Shown: piece by piece, positions 42,701 through 53,720 of the stretch | Layout of the letters: every line of letters begins with the position of its first letter | How positions within the stretch are numbered: the stretch's first letter is position 1 | Source of the DNA: Zopfochytrium polystomum | Lineage: Eukaryota; Chytridiomycota; Chytridiomycetes; Chytridiales; Chytridiaceae | Direction: 5' to 3' | DNA: 64,000 bases | NCBI GenBank assembly: GCA_025765615.1 | Contig: JAIVFJ010000008.1 | Coordinates: 558,001 to 622,000, forward strand | The notes under the pieces: model-generated | What the model saw: the letters and a program-made list of their open reading frames with translations, nothing else | The model's database searches: none | What the model was told of the DNA's origin: nothing | Made by a program: the position numbers and the translations under genes

Positions 42701-43075
42701 TCCTCAATATGCTTGATGAGATCCAACAGGTCGCCGAGCTCGGTACTGCAGCAAACAAAGTCTCGGAAGAAGACCTGCTCTTCGCGCACCTCAGCAGGCA
42801 ATTCAGTCGACGCGTCGTCGCTTGATGCGATCGGGCAGGGCGAATCCGAGAAGGGCGGGCTAAGTTGGGAGCGGGGGAGGGGAAGGGTGCAGCGTTGAGT
42901 TGACCGTGGGCAAAGAACAGAACACGAGGGACTTCAACAAAGGATGCGGCCAAGAGGCTAAAGCATCGATCAAAGAAAGCAGAAACAGACAGGACCAAAA
43001 CACGTCGGTTTTCAAGTTTCGGACACTCACCACTGTGCGTGAAGTAGCTCGGAGCTCGGGTTGCCGACGCATGCC
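39771..43075 (-). CDS. SFP1-like C2H2 zinc-finger transcription factor
   Basis: Nuclear regulator; in yeasts SFP1 controls ribosome-biogenesis genes. The last exon is 41823-39771, joined to an exon ending at 42031 through a 207-nt GC-AG intron (ATCAG/GCAAGT ... GGCAG/CTACG), which restores SYEYIDDEALAANALEGL. The upstream exon has FRDFVCCSTELGDLLDLIKHIEEEHC, matching the N-terminal SFP1 finger that precedes the acidic region, and before it SPPFSDSPCPIASSDDAS. The C-terminal pair is KKYICPCCHRFYRNANGLKYHLRHTHG and KPYPCLAVARCGKRYKSLNGLRYH, the split finger type of SFP1/JAZF1. The frame jumps by one base between about 42140 and 42200. The 5' end is unresolved; an ATG near 43074 with a GTGAGT donor is a candidate first exon. 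Long Ala runs occur. Confidence 0.8.
41824..42030 (-). other. GC-AG intron with GA and GT microsatellites
   Basis: The donor reads AG/GCAAGT and the acceptor GGCAG/CTACG. It contains (GA)n followed by (GT)n (about 41871-41945). It is the only non-GT donor I see in the window. Confidence 0.7.
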
Positions 43076-43657
43076 TCCCTATATATATTTCTGGAGGAGG
43101 AGCAGAAAGTGGAGGGATCACTCCCGTTGCGCTCGTGTCGTGGAATAGGACTGAAATCCTGTGCGCTAAGCACGCTTTCCAACATAATTCTTGGAGGGCT
43201 CGTTCAGCGCCAATGCAACGTGATATAAAAGGCCGCCAGCAGCAGCACCAGCCAGAAGAAGACGAAGCCAGCTGGTGCAGTTGACAACGCTGCTGCTGTT
43301 GTTGTTGTCGTTATTGTTGTTGCTGTTGTTGTTGCTGTTGTTGCCTGCTGTAGTTTGCGGATGGGTTCGTTCTTGACGGGCGGCCAGTGGTAGACGTAGT
43401 AGAAGTAGTAGACGTAGCAGTAGTAGTAGTAGTAGTAGCAGTCGTCGTCGTCGTAGCTGCTTGCAGTTGTTGTTCCACGCGATGCGTGGGGGTCGGGCGT
43501 GATGGTGGTGGTGGGTGGATGGGGTCGGGCGCCGCGACGGGACGATAGAGGGGGCTTTTCTGGCGTGTTGTTTACTGTTGTTTGACTTGACTGTTCGGGC
43601 TTCTCAGCTGTCGGGTCTGTCCGTCTGCCTGCCTGTCTGCCTGCCTGTCTGCCTTCC

Positions 43658-43700
<43 letters not shown>

Positions 43701-44454
43701 TTCACTTGATTTGATTGATTTTGCCGTCTGTCTGTCTGCATGTCTGTCGGCTGGACCGTCGTCGGGTCGTCCTCCTTCACGTTGTTCGTCTGCAGACACA
43801 CATGCAAGCAGGGTGGGGGGACTGCAAATCAAAACGAAAATATGCGTTCAAATTTTTATGTTTCTTATTACAGTGTGTTAATTCAAGCTCTTTTGTGGGA
43901 CTTCCTTCCGCAAGGGAGGGGGAGCCCAGCCCGACTGCGGACTGCGAAAAGGCGAGAGAGATGAGATCGACTCAACGGAAAACACAATCGGGAAAAAACT
44001 CCCAATGCATTGCGGAAAACTTGAAATATGTTTGCTTTTTTGCCAGCAAAGGGCCGCAGACAGACAGAGGGTAACCCAGACCAATCCACACTCCGCCGCC
44101 GCATGTGGATCGTCAGGACCGAACGCCGACCCAGATGGCTGAGTCTTTTTTAAAAAAAAGTTGAAAAAAGCGCACGATGTTGCACCTGGCCCGCATCCAA
44201 ACACTTCGGTGATGCGTTGGTTGGTTGATGGCAGTAGTAGAAAGCAGGGTTGAGATGGAATAATTAAGAGAAAATGAGCAAAAATAAGAATGAACAAGAA
44301 ATAAAGTGTGTGAAATGAACAAGAAATAAAATGTGTGGCCTGTGTACTAAGGCCCATTTAGCACAAGGAACACAGGATGGTCTTTTTCTATTTTGATGCA
44401 GGGTATCAGTCTTTACAAGTAAGAATAAACATTCAAAAGATATGGGAAGGCTAT
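43076..44454. repeat. Intergenic region with trinucleotide and CTGT repeats
   Basis: Contains TGT/GCT triplet repeats (43286-43345), GTA triplets (43390-43440), GTC triplets and a CTGT tract (43640-43702). From about 43810 GC content falls toward the second repeat island. No gene is seen. Confidence 0.6.
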
Positions 44455-45835
44455 GCCTTACCACCACACCTGCGAGTATATTTGTAATCCAGCACCCCAG
44501 AGGGGAGCTGGATTAAACTTTATTTTCGCAACTTTTGCATTGCTGATGCAATATTGGTCCTGCAAGATTGAAAGAGAACCAATCTTTGATCTTCTGCCAA
44601 CCTTTTTGGAACCCTGAACTCTCCCAGATTGATGACACCCTGTCATACAGAAAACCCTTCACCATGAGGCCAGCTACAGTTTTCACATGTGACAGAGCCA
44701 CAAACGTGAGCCCAGTTGTTTGTTCTTTGGAGCCAAAGTCAACATAAGCAGAAGCAAGTGTTTGCCCTTGACTCTTGTGAATTGTCATGGCATAGGACAC
44801 CCTCAAGGGCAACTGTGTAGAAGTTCCTCCATTAGTGCCATCAACTGATATTGGAGATATCCACATATTTCTCATGTCCCTCAACAACATGGTCCTAAGA
44901 GGGAGCAGGAGCTGCTGCATATTGGTCCATTTCAACTACCACAAACAGCAGTATTGCAGCATTGTCTGATCCAAAAACTATATCTTGGATAGTACCAAGT
45001 GCACCATTTGGAAGCCTGACACGCTTCCACATATTTGATGTTAAGGCAACCCTTGCCCCAATGGCAATGTAAATGAAGTTCTCCAAGTTTTGAAAGTCCT
45101 TGAAATCCTTACTTCTTGCATCTTCAGGATTATTGATTGAGTGCAGTTACCCAAACAATTGGAGAGCGAAGTTGCTGCAGCTGGGCAAGGTTATGCTCCT
45201 CAACTGCAGAGCGCCATTAAACAACAGAGTACCTCTGACTGGAGGTATCTTGAGCCAAGTCTCCCACCAACAGGATAGAAGGGCCCCCAAATTGTTATGA
45301 ATCACCCTCTGGAAACCGCTGGAACCTTCTAGAACATTCCTTCATGGAACCTTGTGGAACCTTCTGGAACCTTCTTTGATTTCCTGACTTGTCTTGTTGT
45401 CATTGGTATCATTGGTATCATTGTATTACTAATTGCTCTTTCTGGAACTTTCTTTGAGTCTTGACAAGGAAGGCTCTCAAAATTTATAAAAGGGGGATGG
45501 GGGACCTGTCCCATCCTGTGAATTATTGTTTTCAACACAATCATCACTCCTCTCAGTTCCATGCCTGCCTTGTCCTTGCCCTGTTCCTGACACAAATGGC
45601 ACATCTGGCTTAACAAATGCCTTCCTCAAGCGTGAGTCCATCTTCCCCATGATTTTGCAGCTGACCATTGAGTATTCATTCACAATGAGCAGCCTCACAC
45701 TGCAAAAAACCTGCTGAAGATTTCCTAGCTGATTTCCTGAGATCAAGCCACCTCTCTTTGATCCACGTACATCAAGCTTCAATAGAGAGTGCAAAGTTGT
45801 TCCTTCATGTTCAGATTGAGCTTAGGAAGCCAGCT
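44455..45835 (-). pseudogene. PIF1-like helicase relic (Helitron type), split by solo LTR
   Basis: Minus-strand fragments of a PIF1-family DNA helicase as carried by Helitrons. Right of the LTR (45792-45598): LHSLLKLDVRGSKRGG and Walker-B region LLIVNEYSMVSCKIMGKM. Left of the LTR: ILLVGDLAQ, then in shifted frame IPPVRGTLLFN; FIYIAIGARVALTSNMW with RLPNGALGTI; and RVSYAMTIHKSQGQTL with TFVALSHVK (motifs V-VI). The DE of Walker B reads NE and several stops occur. The Walker A segment is missing. Removing the LTR and one target duplication restores VPFGGPSILLVGDLAQ, proving the insertion site. Confidence 0.8.
45288..45597 (+). repeat. Solo LTR of the gypsy family inside the helicase relic
   Basis: LTR at 45293-45592 (300 bp) in the opposite orientation to the intact element, with a perfect 5-bp target duplication CAAAT (45288-45292 and 45593-45597). 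It retains the TATA-like TATAAAAG (about 45485), the palindrome in degraded form and one HSE module. Recombination between two LTRs probably removed the internal part. Confidence 0.93.
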
Positions 45836-46723
45836 TCCTATGTCAACGGCGGCCTCATCACCACCGCTGATGCAACTTACACTAAGTCGGGTAAGCTGAA
45901 AGGCCTAATCTGAATCCAACGAAAAGAAAGTTAGGTGAAGATGGCAGTGATTCTAGCTTTGCTTTCCTAGGCTTCACCAGCAAGGACAATGCGATTAGAA
46001 TCACACTCAATGGGTTCAGAGAAATGTTGAACCAGGGCAGCTCAAAGCAGCTCCAGGTCAGCTGACTGTTGTCTGAACCAATGTTGGACCAGGGACTGAT
46101 TGATTTGAAATGCCCCTGATGATTTCAAATCATCTTTCCTCTGTGGGAAGACTGGTCACTGCACTTAGACCTCTGGACAGACTTTGGTTGATTTGAAATG
46201 CTCCTGGAGATTTCAAATCATTTTTTCCTCTCTGTGGGGAGACCAGTGCTTGCACACTGGGCTCTACACAGAGCTTGGTTGATTTTAAATGCTCTGAATA
46301 TCTCAAATCACCGACCCTCTGTGGGAAGGGGTTTACAACACCTCCCCAGAGCAAAGTCCTGTCTGAAGCAGTTTGCAACTTGTTCAGATAAGCAAAACAG
46401 GAAAACAGGTCAACCTCCCTGCAGGAGTATAAATAAATTGGGCAGAGTTTTCTTATTGAAAAAAGAGGACTCTCACTCCAATTTGCCAGTCCCTGTCTAA
46501 AACAAGCTCTCTTTACCAACTTGCCCTTAGTCTTGCTATTGTACAAGTTCTCAATTCAAGCCTTGGTTCCTTGACCGTTCCACCTTCTTGCAACGCCGCC
46601 TCCACTCACAACATCACCTTGTACACTGCAAACTTCAACACAAAGCTATCACGCTGTCTACCTTGGTTGGCTACTTTCAAGTCGTCCAACCTACTCTTGT
46701 CGTTCTCAACAAGACCAGCTACC
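45836..46723. repeat. Putative LTR/promoter with three hairpin repeats
   Basis: Three imperfect tandem units of about 85-90 bp start near 46106, 46191 and 46280, each with GATTTNAAATGC and a partner TTTCAAATC that can fold back, followed by CCTCTGTGGGRAG. A TATAAATAA box lies at about 46428. This resembles the U3 and core promoter of a copia-type element whose Gag-like frame starts at 46724. LTR ends are not identified. Confidence 0.5.
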
Positions 46724-47300
46724 ATGTCTTCTTCCAACCTCAAGCTGGTTCGCTTCTACGCCTGCGACCTCTCGGCCTTGGGACCTCCACAAGTCCACGT
46801 ACATTTGCCCCTACCTCATGTTGATGGGGCTTGCCCACTTCTTGGACAAGGACGAATACAAGGCCGACTTTGAGGACTACTGGACGTCGAAGGCGAAAGG
46901 CGATCTGGCACCTGTGGAGCCAGCTGCCCCAGAGCGCACCTCACCACAGTACAGTGTCTACCTAGCAGAAAGGTCTATCTACCAGACGGAGCTACGTGAC
47001 TACGACAACCAGCGTCACCAGGCGGAGGAACACTGGTCCAAGACTTGCTCCGACAACCAACGCGCTGTAGCTGCCCTCAATCAACACTTCTGTGAGGAGG
47101 ATGTGAAGGCTATGGATGGTGAGGGGATTGCGGTCTGCTACAATCGCTTTGAATGGCTCAATTCACACTACCAGTGTGAGGACCACACTGGTTCTGAGCA
47201 GGAGAAGTGGTTGTCAATTTTCCACAGTCTTGCTAAGCCAACCCACAGAAGGCAAAGTATGAGATCCTCTACATCTCTGAAGGCTCATCCCATAGTCTAG
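46724..47300 (+). pseudogene. Copia-type Gag-like remnant
   Basis: ATG 46724 opens MSSSNLKLVRFYACDLSALG; after a 1-nt frame change near 46780 the sequence continues STYICPYLMLMGLAHFLDK and DYDNQRHQAEEHWSKTCSDN to a stop at 47300. The layout (start motif, a short-linker YICPYLMLMGL helix, later charged helix) resembles Ty1/copia Gag N-termini. No protease or RT follows, so it is a truncated copy. Confidence 0.4.
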
Positions 47301-48365
47301 TGGATATGTAGGGAAAGGACAACTCATCAATGATGGGGAACTCCTGGTGTTGGTGTTAATACTACTCTCTATGTATGCTCTGAAAGCACAGATATACCAA
47401 TCAATAACTGTCATGAGTCATTGCTGACTCATGAGTGCCATAACAGCCATGGACAAACATACAGAGACAAGTCTCCACATGAATGAATCATGGGTGCCAT
47501 GGGCATGAGATGACAGGGTTAAGCCCTGGAGCACCCATACAGGACGGAATGGTATCCGACATACCAACTTGATGTGGAAGATGAGACAGCCTTGACTTGA
47601 AGAGGGAAGAACCTGATGGTGAAGTTGTGCTCAAAAGAGGGGTGCAATGGCAGATTACTGTAAGTAACAAAGAAAGCTTGGCCCACTTTGCACTAGCCTC
47701 TATAAGTTCTCATCTCAGTAGACCCAACCCAACTTGGTTTTCACACACTCTTGCTTTGGGAAGGGGGCACTCACACAGCTTGGCTTACTCTGGACTTGCA
47801 TGGGGGAATGGTACCTCTACTTGCTTGGTCTGGGGGCTCTGGCCAAAGAGGACTTCTAATCCACCCTGCTTGGCCTACTCTGCACTTGCCAGGTGTAAAC
47901 AGTCTACTCTGAGTGAGTGAGTGAAGGAGTGAATGAAGTGGAGATGTGTGTTTGTGGGTGGTCCTTCTCCCCAACTTGGAGAGAAAGAGAAAAAAACTCT
48001 GTTATGAATAATTGATACATGATGATGATATGCACGCTGTAATAGTTGCTAGGCAAGTGTGATGATATTTCTCCATGCTGAATTTGGAGGTGATCTTGGG
48101 GACGGTGATGGTGGTGGGAGCTGCAGATTGGGTGGTGGTGGCCGCAGGATGAGGCTGTTTTGACAAGGCGTCTGAACACACTGTACACTTCACGGAGTTT
48201 GTCAGGAAGAGGGCTGTCTTTGTAGGAGGGACTGGTGAGGCAGAGCTGAAGCATTGATTTAACATTTCGAATCAGTCTTGGGAAAAATGTTGATTCATTT
48301 TTGGGGAAGAGCTCCAGACAGTGGGTGCTGTCTTCAAAGCGTCTGATGTCCAGCCCTGTCCTGCC
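47301..48365. other. Repeat-derived spacer with LINE fragment
   Basis: No gene. A LINE-related block at 48186-48250 matches 14531-14600. Two imperfect copies of CTTGGCYTACTCTGSACTTGC lie near 47779 and 47868. Confidence 0.45.
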
Positions 48366-48631
48366 TAAGGTTTCAAATCGACACGTTATGACAACATTTG
48401 GCCTCCTATTGTTATCATGTCATGTATCCCATTTGGAAAATTCCTGTGTGCTGTTATTGGGGTTTGGGTTTGATTCCCGCTATCACTAATTACATGTCAT
48501 CCGACGTCATTGATATGCGATAAATCTCGCGATACCACGGAAAACGATTTTTTGCCGCCTATCGTTGTCGGATTATCACGACATGAATATCGCGATATTT
48601 ATCGTATATCAGGTGTCGATTTGAAACCTTA
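48366..48631. mobile_element. Mariner-type MITE with TA duplication
   Basis: Perfect terminal inverted repeats AGGTTTCAAATCGACAC (48368-48384) and its complement (48613-48629), flanked on both sides by TA (48366-48367, 48630-48631), as expected for Tc1/mariner insertion. It is 262 bp with no ORF. Inside, GATATGCGATAAATCTCGCGATA-like sequence (about 48512-48534) is mirrored at about 48587-48610, so the right half forms a second long hairpin. Confidence 0.8.
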
Positions 48632-48961
48632 GTCCTCGTGCCCGCCGAATCCACACTGCCAGTTTTCCAAGACTTATTCGAAATGTTATGTCAATGCTTT
48701 TGCTGTGCGCGAATCGACACTCGGATTCCGTCGAAGATGGCGGAGAAAAAGGGGTACCCAACCCCCCGTCCGTGCCACGACTGCAAGCTCAGATCATACG
48801 TACGTGAGGTAACGCGCACGGTTCGGATACGTTCCACGTGACTTGTCAACACCACAAGAACAGAATAGAAAGAAAGGAAGAAAGAAAGAAAGAAAGCAAG
48901 CCTGGACTGCAGGCACACACTCACACTCACACAAACACACCCACACACGCACACCCCTCCG

Positions 48962-49566
48962 ATGAAGGCCGCGTCGGTCGCCGATCCGCGCTTCGCCCCG
49001 AGCAAGCTGCTCTCGGCCAGACTGAACGCGGGCAAGGAGAAGCGGACGACGGCGACGACGACGACGACGACGAAGGCAACGACCAGGGCGACAAAGACGC
49101 CGAAAAACACGCGCACGAACGACGCAAAGGCATCGGCCGCGCTGCTGCAACGCCGCCGACCGCAGCAGCGCCCGCATGGCCAACCCCAGCGCGTCGACGA
49201 CGACGACGCCGGCGACGACGGCGATGGCTACGGCGATCACTACGGCAACGACGGCGACGACGACGACGTCCGATTTGCCCGTGCTGGCGGCTTTGGCGGT
49301 GGCGACGATGACGATCTTGACGACGACGACGGCGATGAAGAAGACGTAGAAGAGGAAGATGAGGAGGAGGAGGAGGAGGAGGACGCGGTGCGGAGGGCGG
49401 TGAACGACGGGGAGAAGAAGGATGCGGAGGACGACGCGGACGACGACGACCTCGAGGACGACTTTTTCGAGCGGGGGAGCGATTCTGACGGTTTCGACCT
49501 TGACCTGGACGAGAACGACGTTCCAGGACACGACCGAAAGCGCAACGGCGCAATGAGCGACGAGCA

Positions 49567-49597
<31 letters not shown>

Positions 49598-50557
49598 GAC
49601 AACGGCGACGATGGCGACGACGACGGCGACGGCGACGACAACGGGAACGACGAGAACGAGGAGGACGAGGACAAGGATCAAGAAGAGGACGATGTCGATT
49701 TAGGCGAGGAGGAGGACAAGGGAGACCCTTCCTCCTCTTCCTCTTCCCGCCGGCCGACTGGCCCGCTCGACTCTCTCCTCCGCAAGTCCCGCGCCGCAGA
49801 CGCCGGCTCCGATGACCCTTTGGCGACGACGCAACTCTCCGCGGCCGCCCCCAACGCCGCCGCCGCCGCTGCCAACGGGAAAAAGGACAACACGGGCGTC
49901 ATCTACATCTCGCGCATCCCGCCGCTCCTCGACCTCTCCAAGCTGCGTCACCTCCTCGCGCCGCACGCGGGCGGCCCGCAGCACATCCTCCGCGTCTACC
50001 TGGTCCCCGAAGACCCGCAAAAAAAGCGCGCCTCCCGCAGCGGCGGCCGGCGCCACAAAAGCAGCAGCCGCCGTCACCGCATACGCTTCGTCGAGGGCTG
50101 GATCGAAATCGACTCGCGCCGCCTCGCCCGCCACTTGGCCGAGGCCCTCCACAACACCCCCATGGAAAGGAAGCGCGGGGGCTCCCGCTTCCACGACGAC
50201 CTCTGGTCCCTGCGGTACCTCCCGCGCTTCCGATGGGCGCACCTGAACGAGCAGTTTCAGATCGAGCGCAAGGTTCGCGCCGCGAGGGTGCGCGCTGAGG
50301 TGGCGGCCGTGAAGAGGGAGAACGAAGAGTATTTGAGGAGCGTCAAGAAGGCAAAGATGCTGGACGGCATCGCCGAAAGGAAGGACAAGTCAAAGGCCGC
50401 GAGCGGCGGCGGGCGAGGCGGGTTTGAGCTGCGCGTCACGCGAGAATACCGCCAGCGGCCGGCGAAAAACTCGGCTGCCGGCGAAGGCGTAGGCGCCAAC
50501 GCGGTACCTGTGCGTCCAATGAGGGCAGCGATCCTCTCCAAGATTTTTGGTCAATAA
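48962..50557 (+). CDS. ESF2: Pre-rRNA processing protein ESF2/ABT1
   Basis: Nucleolar RNA-binding protein of the small-subunit processome; in yeast Esf2 helps pre-18S rRNA processing and stimulates the helicase Dbp8. Intact intronless frame of 531 codons from ATG 48962. The first 300 residues are very rich in Asp/Glu (residues about 78-260), then comes the family core: GVIYISRIPPLLDLSKLR, RIRFVEGWIEIDSRRLARHLAEALHNT, FHDDLWSLRYLPRFRWAHLNEQ, followed by a basic coiled helix. ABT1/ESF2 proteins always have an acidic N-terminus before one RRM, but here it is far longer than usual. It is convergent with RPS7, with 390 bp between stops. Confidence 0.95.
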
Positions 50558-50947
50558 AGATTTCCACACTATGTAAAAGTGATAACTGAAACCCGAATGG
50601 CCCCAGCGAGTGTTCCTGCTGTGTGTGTTGGGTACGCGAATAGTGGAGGCGCAGACCGGGCGGTTGGTGTCGCAACACATCACGGCGTGGCCGCCGCAGG
50701 CAGCAGGGGGCACCAACAACAACGCAACCCTCCAAACAAACACACATGCATGGGCTGAGAATCTAAAGCACACGCGAGCTTTATTCGTCGGCAAGCGAGA
50801 TGCCTCGTCCCAGTAAAGCAAGCATTTGCGGCATTAACAACCGCAGGAATGAAAACCACCACCGCCCCATGCGCCCATCACCGCCTCCCGTTGCCCGCGA
50901 CACATACCGCTCATCAGCCAGCCCACATTAACAAATCCATGCACAGT
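50558..50947. other. Convergent 3' intergenic region
   Basis: Tail-to-tail spacer between ESF2 and RPS7. AATAAAG directly after the ESF2 stop (50555-50561) could serve as its poly(A) signal. Nothing else is recognised. Confidence 0.5.
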
Positions 50948-51608
50948 TTACTCTTGGGCAGACTGGGCAATGGGGAACTCGAATGTAACGTCCTTGCCAG
51001 TGAGCCTCTTGTAGGTAGCGGAAAAAGTGTCAAGCTTGTACTCCAGCGAAGTGTGGTCCTTGCGGTCAAGGAAACTACAAGGGCGAAAGTGTTAGACTCA
51101 ACGCGCGATAAATGCAACGGCGGAAAGGAGAGGGGACCAATGCTTACACTTTGATCAGCTTCGAGCCGTCAACCTTGACCTTGGTCCTCTTGCCAACGAT
51201 CTCGGTGGGGTAGACAAGATCCTCCAGGAGCTTCTCGTGCACGCTGGTGAGGGTGCGGGACCTTGGCCGCATCTGCTTCACACGGGCGCCACGGGCGGGC
51301 TTCTTCACGATGCGCCGCTGGGCGACAAAGACGACGTGCCTGTCCGAGAACTTCTTCTCCAGCTCACGGACCAGACGGCTCTGGACCTTGTGGAACTGCT
51401 TGAGGGCGGGGACGGGGACGAAGATGATGATGGCCTTCTTTCCATGGCCGACGTCGATCTCCTTCGCCGCGGCGAACTGAAGACCGCGAAGATCCGCCTT
51501 CAGCTCCGGGGAGTTCTGCTCGAGGTCGTAGATGTTCTGAGCGACCTGGAGTTCGAGGTCGTCGGGTTCCTGGCCGATGGGCTTAACGATCTTGTTGCGG
51601 ACGCTCAT
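50948..51608 (-). CDS. RPS7: 40S ribosomal protein S7 (eS7)
   Basis: Structural protein of the small ribosomal subunit, also needed for rRNA maturation. Two coding exons, 51608-51148 and 51074-50948, with a 73-nt intron (GTAAGC ... TTGTAG) give 195 residues, the usual size. Diagnostic segments: [80 protein letters not shown] and the C-terminal GKDVTFEFP. Upstream is a (GGGAT)n tract (about 51930-51970) in the promoter region; a 5' UTR intron is possible but not resolved. Confidence 0.97.
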
Positions 51609-52398
51609 GATTGTTCCGGAAGAAGCCTTTCATCAACAGGACGATCGACGGGGGAATGATCGAGGTTAGAGCCAGCCGCCAGAAAACCATTCAACTCCAC
51701 ACAATCGAGAAAGGCAAATGCTGTCGTTACGCTCCAAAGGAACAAGCAGCTCCTGGGGAAAGTCACGAGGGAACGCGAGCAGATCCCCCAAGTGCAAAGC
51801 ATCTCATGGAGTGAACTGCATCCGTCTCGTCTCTCTGGTGGTAAGGCGATCGGGAGAATAGGTTGCGGTCGCGAGTGGAGATGGGGAGGGAAATGGGCAG
51901 ATGAAGGTGGGCGGGACAGGTAGCGATGGGACGGGTGGGATGGGATGGGATGGGATGGGACGGGACGGGACGGGGCAAGGGTAACAGGTCACTGGCCCTC
52001 ATTCAGACGCCACGCACCTTGTGTGATTGACGGCGAAAAAGAAGGATTTTCTTGCTGGTTTGGGGAGCTGCTTTGAAAATTGAAAGCGCTTTCCACAAAG
52101 AAAAAATAAGAAAACGAAAAAAAAAAAAATTAAAAATGTACAGCGACCACCAACGCTGAACCCGTTGGGTTCAAATCCTTTGCTATAATCGCACGACGCA
52201 AGCAGCCAACAAGAATAAAGTAAGATCTTCTGTGGCTCTTTATTTTCACACACGCACACACTCACACACACACACATCCCCACCCAACTGCTTGCGGCCC
52301 TGCAAATGCACACAACGTTTGCACTGTGAATTTAAGGAGAACAATACGATAATAGTGACGAAAGATTGCTGCCCTTGCTGCTGCTGCTGCTTTTCGGC
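51609..52398. promoter_or_regulatory. RPS7 upstream region
   Basis: Holds a pentanucleotide repeat GGGAT/GGGAC at about 51930-51972 and CA-rich DNA at 52247-52276. On the minus strand the CCCAT-rich tract would lie about 320 bp upstream of the RPS7 start. No other gene is seen. Confidence 0.4.
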
Positions 52399-53656
52399 TC
52401 AAAACATGCTCGAAGCCTCGCGCTTTCGCTGACCAAACGGCGTCCCCCCAAAGAGCCCCGACCAGAACGCGCCCACTCCCGGCCCTCCTCGACCAGCCAG
52501 CAGCTGCCCCGTCCCGAACCCCCCGTCAACACCTGGACCCGCTCCACCGCCGCCGGCGGAACCTCCTCCTCCCCCGAGTCCTCCCACGCCCCCACCACCA
52601 CCACCTCCTCGTCCGACCCCACCGCCCGCAACAAATCCCGCGCCCGACACTTCAAACACGCCGCCCGTCGTCCCCGCTCGCGTCCGTCGTCCCCGCAGCT
52701 CGTCCTCGCTGTGCGCAAACGTGCACTGGTCCCCGTACTTGCACCGCCCCGTGCCCGAGTAGAACCGGCACAGCTCCGACTTGAACCTCGTCGGGAGGAG
52801 GACGGGCGGCGCACCGCCGCCTCCGACGGGGAAGAGGAGACCCGACGCCGCCGCCCCAACACCGCCGGCGGCGCCGCCGCCGCCGCCGCCGCCGCCGCTT
52901 TTGCCGACGTCCGCTCCTTCCTGCGCTGCCGCGCTCCTCGCTTCTGCTCCCCCGCCGCTGACGCCGCTGCAGCCCCCACCGGTACTGCCGAACCTCCCCC
53001 TGTCCCCGGACACCGACGACGAAGACGACGTCGCCGGCGCCGCCGGCGCCTGCAGCGCCTCCCGCAGCTCGCCGACGCCGTGCGCGAACCAGCACCGCTC
53101 CGGGTCCTGCCGGAAGCACCGCCCCGTCGCCATGAACGCCCGGCAGATCACCGTCTTGTACGGCGGCAGCACGTTGCTGCCTTTTGCGCCCGACAGCCGC
53201 GGCGGAAGAAGCGTCGTCGTCGACGACGACGCGCCGGCCACTGCCGCTGGAGGTGCGGCGGGCTGCGCCGGCGGTGCGAGGTACGGCCCGGCCGCCGCAG
53301 TCGCCGGCGGAGACGGCAAATTCGAAGAATTCGATGCCGAAACCGACGACACGCGCAGTTCTGCCGCGCCCGCGGCTGTCGTCGTCGTCGACGAGCGAGC
53401 TGGCGGTGGCGGCGGCGGCGGCGTGGACCATGGCGATGGCGTCAGGGACGGCAGGTGCGGGTGCGTGAGCGACCGCGACCGCTGCTGCTGCGGCGGCTGC
53501 ATCAGCTCGACCGGCGGCGGCAGCGCCGCCCCCGAGAGCCCTCGCACGCGCGAGGAGGGCTCTCCGTCTACAAGACCGCCGGAAGGTACCCCCGAGAGCG
53601 GCGGCAGACCGAATTGAGACGTTTGGCGCGGTTGGAAAACGGGAGACGGCCCTGCT

Positions 53657-53720
<64 letters not shown>

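Noticed and set aside
43619..43702. Possible CRISPR-like array of short repeats
   Set aside because: It is a simple CTGT microsatellite without spacers; no CRISPR array is seen anywhere in the window.
48470..48486. GGTTTGATTCCCG resembling a tRNA T-loop
   Set aside because: It lies inside the MITE and no cloverleaf can be drawn around it.
48794..49681. Minus-strand Val-rich ORF of 295 codons
   Set aside because: Reverse reading of the GAC/GAG repeats of ESF2.
52165..52182. GGGTTCAAATCC resembling a tRNA B-box
   Set aside because: No A-box or acceptor stem pairing is found upstream; it is a chance match in AT-rich intergenic DNA.
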